Source: Acidobacteriota bacterium | GTDB lineage: Bacteria; Acidobacteriota; Thermoanaerobaculia; Multivoradales; JAHEKO01 | Reading direction: 5' to 3' | DNA: 8,747 bases | Assembly (NCBI GenBank): GCA_030610025.1 | Contig: JAUWSP010000084.1 | Span: 1 to 8,747, forward strand | Shown: one piece after another, positions 7,308 to 8,747 of the stretch | How the letters are laid out: each line of letters begins with the position of its first letter | How positions within the stretch are numbered: the stretch's first letter is position 1 | Notes under the pieces: generated by a model | The model's input: the letters and a program-made list of their open reading frames with translations, nothing else | Told to the model about the DNA's origin: nothing | The model's database searches: none | Program-made: the position numbers and the translations under genes

Positions 7308-7323
7308 TCTGGAATGTTCCAGA
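7308..7323. promoter_or_regulatory. Perfect palindrome TCTGGAA-TG-TTCCAGA, candidate operator
   Basis: Seven-bp arms TCTGGAA and TTCCAGA are separated by TG, 45 bp upstream of the ATPase start codon. The size and symmetry fit a dimeric transcription factor. A related sequence, CTCTGGATGTTC (7329-7340), matches CTCTGGAATGTTC (7307-7319) with one base deleted, 22 bp away, about two helical turns. No regulator gene lies in the window, so the binding protein is unknown. It does not match the LexA consensus CTGT-N8-ACAG. Confidence 0.5.
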
Positions 7324-7346
7324 AGTGGCTCTGGATGTTCTTTGGG

Positions 7347-7363
7347 CTGAGCCAGCGGCTCAG
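7347..7363. repeat. Stem-loop CTGAGCC-AGC-GGCTCAG
   Basis: Perfect 7-bp stem with a 3-nt loop, extendable by one G-T wobble. In the minus direction it is followed by CCCAAAGAAC rather than a T-run, so it is not a classical intrinsic terminator. It could stabilise the 3' end of the upstream transcript or act as an additional protein-binding site. Confidence 0.45.
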
Positions 7364-7421
7364 TGAAACCGTTGAGGGCTCGCCTGGCACCCTGGCTGGG
7401 TGTGACTATTCGAGAGGCTCG

Positions 7422-7444
7422 CTTCAGGGTGCGGCTGCCTGAGG
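7422..7444 (-). terminator. Possible 3' stem-loop after the propeller-protein gene
   Basis: CTTCAGG (7422-7428) pairs with CCTGAGG (7438-7444) with one wobble pair and a 9-nt loop, starting 5 nt after the stop codon of the upstream minus-strand gene. The location fits a transcript end, but no T-run follows, so its role as a terminator is weakly supported. Confidence 0.3.
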
Positions 7445-7449
7445 TGCGC

Positions 7450-8747
7450 TCACTGCCCCAGCGCAGCGTCCCAGTTCAAGACGATGGTGGTGGGAGGGGT
7501 GGAATCCCCCTGCAACGAGCTCAGGAGCAGGAAGCGCTCGCCGTCGGGTGACACCAGATAGCGGTTGTTGTTCGTGATCTGCCGCAGTCGGACCGGGAAC
7601 ATAGCCTCGGGTATCCCTGCATCGAAGGAATCGCCCGTCTGCACCGAAACCCGCATCATGTTCATCTCGGGTGAGATGTAGTAGAGCTCCTTGCCATCAG
7701 GGCTCCACTGTGGCTCCGAGCCGCCTGCGGTGGAGATCTGCCATTTGCCTCCCGGCCCCGGGAACTCCTGGACGTAGATTTCAGAACGACCTGATTCATT
7801 GGTCTGATAGGCCACCCAGCGTCCGTCGAGAGAAAATCGGGCGCGGACCTCGACAAAGGGAGTCATGAGGAAGGGATAGGGCTCCTGGTCTCCCTCGAGC
7901 GACAGAACCCAGATGTCCCAGCTCGTCTCCTCTCCGCGGTCGTAGTACAGCAGGTACTTTCCGTCGGCTGAAAAGGAACTCGGATGCTGATCGCGCTCTC
8001 GCTCCAGAAGGTACTCCACCTGACCGCTTCCACCCACCGTCGTGATAGCGAGATCGAACCCCTCGTCCCGTCCCTCTGCGTAGGCGATGCGTTTGCCGTC
8101 GGGAGTCCAAAGAGGATTCTGGTCGCCGCCATCATTGAAAGTGAGCCTGGAGGTGACGCCCCGAGTGAGATCGCGCACCCAGATGTCTGCGGCCTCGCTC
8201 GACGAGGAGGTGACGACCATTGCCAACCAGCGGCCATCAGGGGACAGTGAGGTCACGCTAATATCGCCGGGGTCGCCGACGAGCTCTCTGGATTCGCCGT
8301 TCTTGTCGACCCACGCCAACTGCCCTCCGCCCGCCTCGCCACCTCGCAGGGCCAGGACTCCGTTACGGGAGGCCGAGAAATGGGCCAAGCCGACGGCGTC
8401 GATGCTGAGATCCTCGGCCAGGGGCACCGGCTCGCCTGTGAGCTCTCCGGCCTTGGCGTCGAAGGGTTGAGCCACCAGCGTCGCCTCCCGGACGTAGAGC
8501 AGATAGCCCGGAGGCGCATACTCGACCCGCGACTGACCCTTGAGAACCGTCTTCTCGTTGCCGCCGTCCACGTCGGCGACCCGGATCTCCGCCCCGTCCT
8601 CACCCTGGTAGTCCACGTACAGGAACTTCTCGCCGCCGGGCAGGAACTGAGGCCAGCCGACGCTCAAGTCTGCGCTGTCCGGGGTTTCACTGGTCACCAG
8701 CGCGGTTGGGATGCCACCGGAGGCGGTGACCTTCATAATTGGATCGC
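7450..8747 (-). CDS. PD40/TolB-like beta-propeller protein, probable C-terminal half of a Ser/Thr protein kinase; N-terminus outside window
   Basis: About 431 residues are visible; the reading frame is open to the right edge. The ATG at 8736 is internal, since the preceding codons read D-P-I before M-K-V-T-A-S-G-G, a normal blade linker. Numbering from that Met, PD40-type blade motifs occur at FLPGGEKFLYV (31-41), SLSPDGRWLAMV (163-174), LWTPDGKRIAYA (209-220), SFSADGKYLLYY (254-265), RFSLDGRWVAYQ (300-311), QWSPDGKELYYI (343-354) and YLVSPDGERFLLL (393-405). The segments WPQFLPGG, YAPPGYLLYVREATLVAQPFD, PYPFLMTPF, YVQEFPGPGGKWQIST and the end TTIVLNWDAAL match my memory of kinase-propeller proteins of Acidobacteriota. 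There the N-terminal kinase is cytoplasmic, followed by a membrane helix and the propeller as a sensory or protein-binding domain. No kinase motif is visible, so a stand-alone propeller protein remains possible. No catalytic residues are expected in this part. Confidence 0.85.
   Translation of the reverse strand, partial: DPIMKVTASGGIPTALVTSETPDSADLSVGWPQFLPGGEKFLYVDYQGEDGAEIRVADVDGGNEKTVLKGQSRVEYAPPGYLLYVREATLVAQPFDAKAGELTGEPVPLAEDLSIDAVGLAHFSASRNGVLALRGGEAGGGQLAWVDKNGESRELVGDPGDISVTSLSPDGRWLAMVVTSSSSEAADIWVRDLTRGVTSRLTFNDGGDQNPLWTPDGKRIAYAEGRDEGFDLAITTVGGSGQVEYLLERERDQHPSSFSADGKYLLYYDRGEETSWDIWVLSLEGDQEPYPFLMTPFVEVRARFSLDGRWVAYQTNESGRSEIYVQEFPGPGGKWQISTAGGSEPQWSPDGKELYYISPEMNMMRVSVQTGDSFDAGIPEAMFPVRLRQITNNNRYLVSPDGERFLLLSSLQGDSTPPTTIVLNWDAALGQ

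Larger units (their letters stand above)
7264..7449. promoter_or_regulatory. Intergenic control region upstream of the ABC exporter operon
   Basis: This 186-bp stretch lies between two minus-strand genes, and no protein gene is supported in it. Read in the transcribed direction it holds a stem-loop just after the upstream stop (7422-7444), a weak 5-bp stem (CACCC/GGGTG, 7388-7402), a strong stem-loop (7347-7363), an imperfect half-site (7329-7340), a perfect palindrome (7308-7323) and the ATPase ribosome-binding site. No clear -35/-10 pair was found. The structures suggest that the ABC operon has its own regulated promoter here. Confidence 0.55.

Noticed and set aside
7308..7323. LexA/SOS box
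   Set aside because: The palindrome has CTG and CAG ends but the wrong spacing and lacks the CTGT/ACAG form.
6695..7390. Minus-strand frame starting at 7390 and running over the ATPase in another frame
   Set aside because: Its product is Arg/Pro/Gly-rich with no motif, while the overlapping frame holds a complete ABC ATPase.
8734..8736. ATG at 8736 as the true start of the propeller gene
   Set aside because: The frame stays open upstream, there is no ribosome-binding site visible, and the Met sits inside a normal propeller linker before VTASGG.
1..8747. Defence system, biosynthetic cluster, prophage or transposon
   Set aside because: No nuclease, toxin, integrase, transposase, modular synthase or terminal repeats were recognised on either strand.

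Overview
The window is high-GC, gene-dense bacterial DNA with seven protein-coding genes. Two of them run off the window edges. There are no RNA genes, CRISPR arrays, insertion sequences or phage genes. The best hint of the host is the gene at the right edge. It encodes a PD40/TolB-type beta-propeller ending in a 'VLNWDAAL'-like tail, the usual C-terminal half of the large Ser/Thr-kinase/propeller proteins abundant in Acidobacteriota and some neighbouring phyla. With the secreted S9 peptidase and the GC-rich codon use, this suggests an Acidobacteriota-like organism. That placement is inference; no taxonomic marker gene is present.

Layout, left to right. (1) Positions 1-3259, minus strand: an NhaC-family antiporter gene followed 66 nt downstream by a lipoprotein-type S9 prolyl-oligopeptidase-like gene. 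The peptidase is cut by the left edge exactly where its catalytic histidine should begin. (2) Positions 3260-3372: a short divergent promoter region with an interrupted palindrome and a 9-bp direct repeat. (3) Positions 3373-4772, plus strand: a small TIGR04076-like protein overlapping an aldo/keto reductase by a GTGA stop/start, so the two are probably translationally coupled. (4) Positions 4811-7263, minus strand: a two-gene ABC exporter operon, ATPase then a 12-TM duplicated ABC-2 permease, with only 2 nt between them. (5) Positions 7264-7449: an intergenic stretch with a perfect 16-bp operator-like palindrome, an imperfect second copy of its half, and two stem-loops. (6) Positions 7450-8747, minus strand: the C-terminal propeller part of the probable kinase-type protein.

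How the genes may work together. The antiporter and peptidase probably form one transcription unit, and pairing a cell-surface peptidase with an ion-coupled transporter fits peptide or amino-acid scavenging. The TIGR04076 protein and the reductase are almost certainly co-expressed and may act on one unknown substrate or stress. The ABC pair is self-sufficient for export of an unknown substrate. Nothing here is a clear defence, biosynthetic or mobile system. The points most worth following up are the reductase/TIGR04076 coupling and the palindromic control region of the ABC operon.
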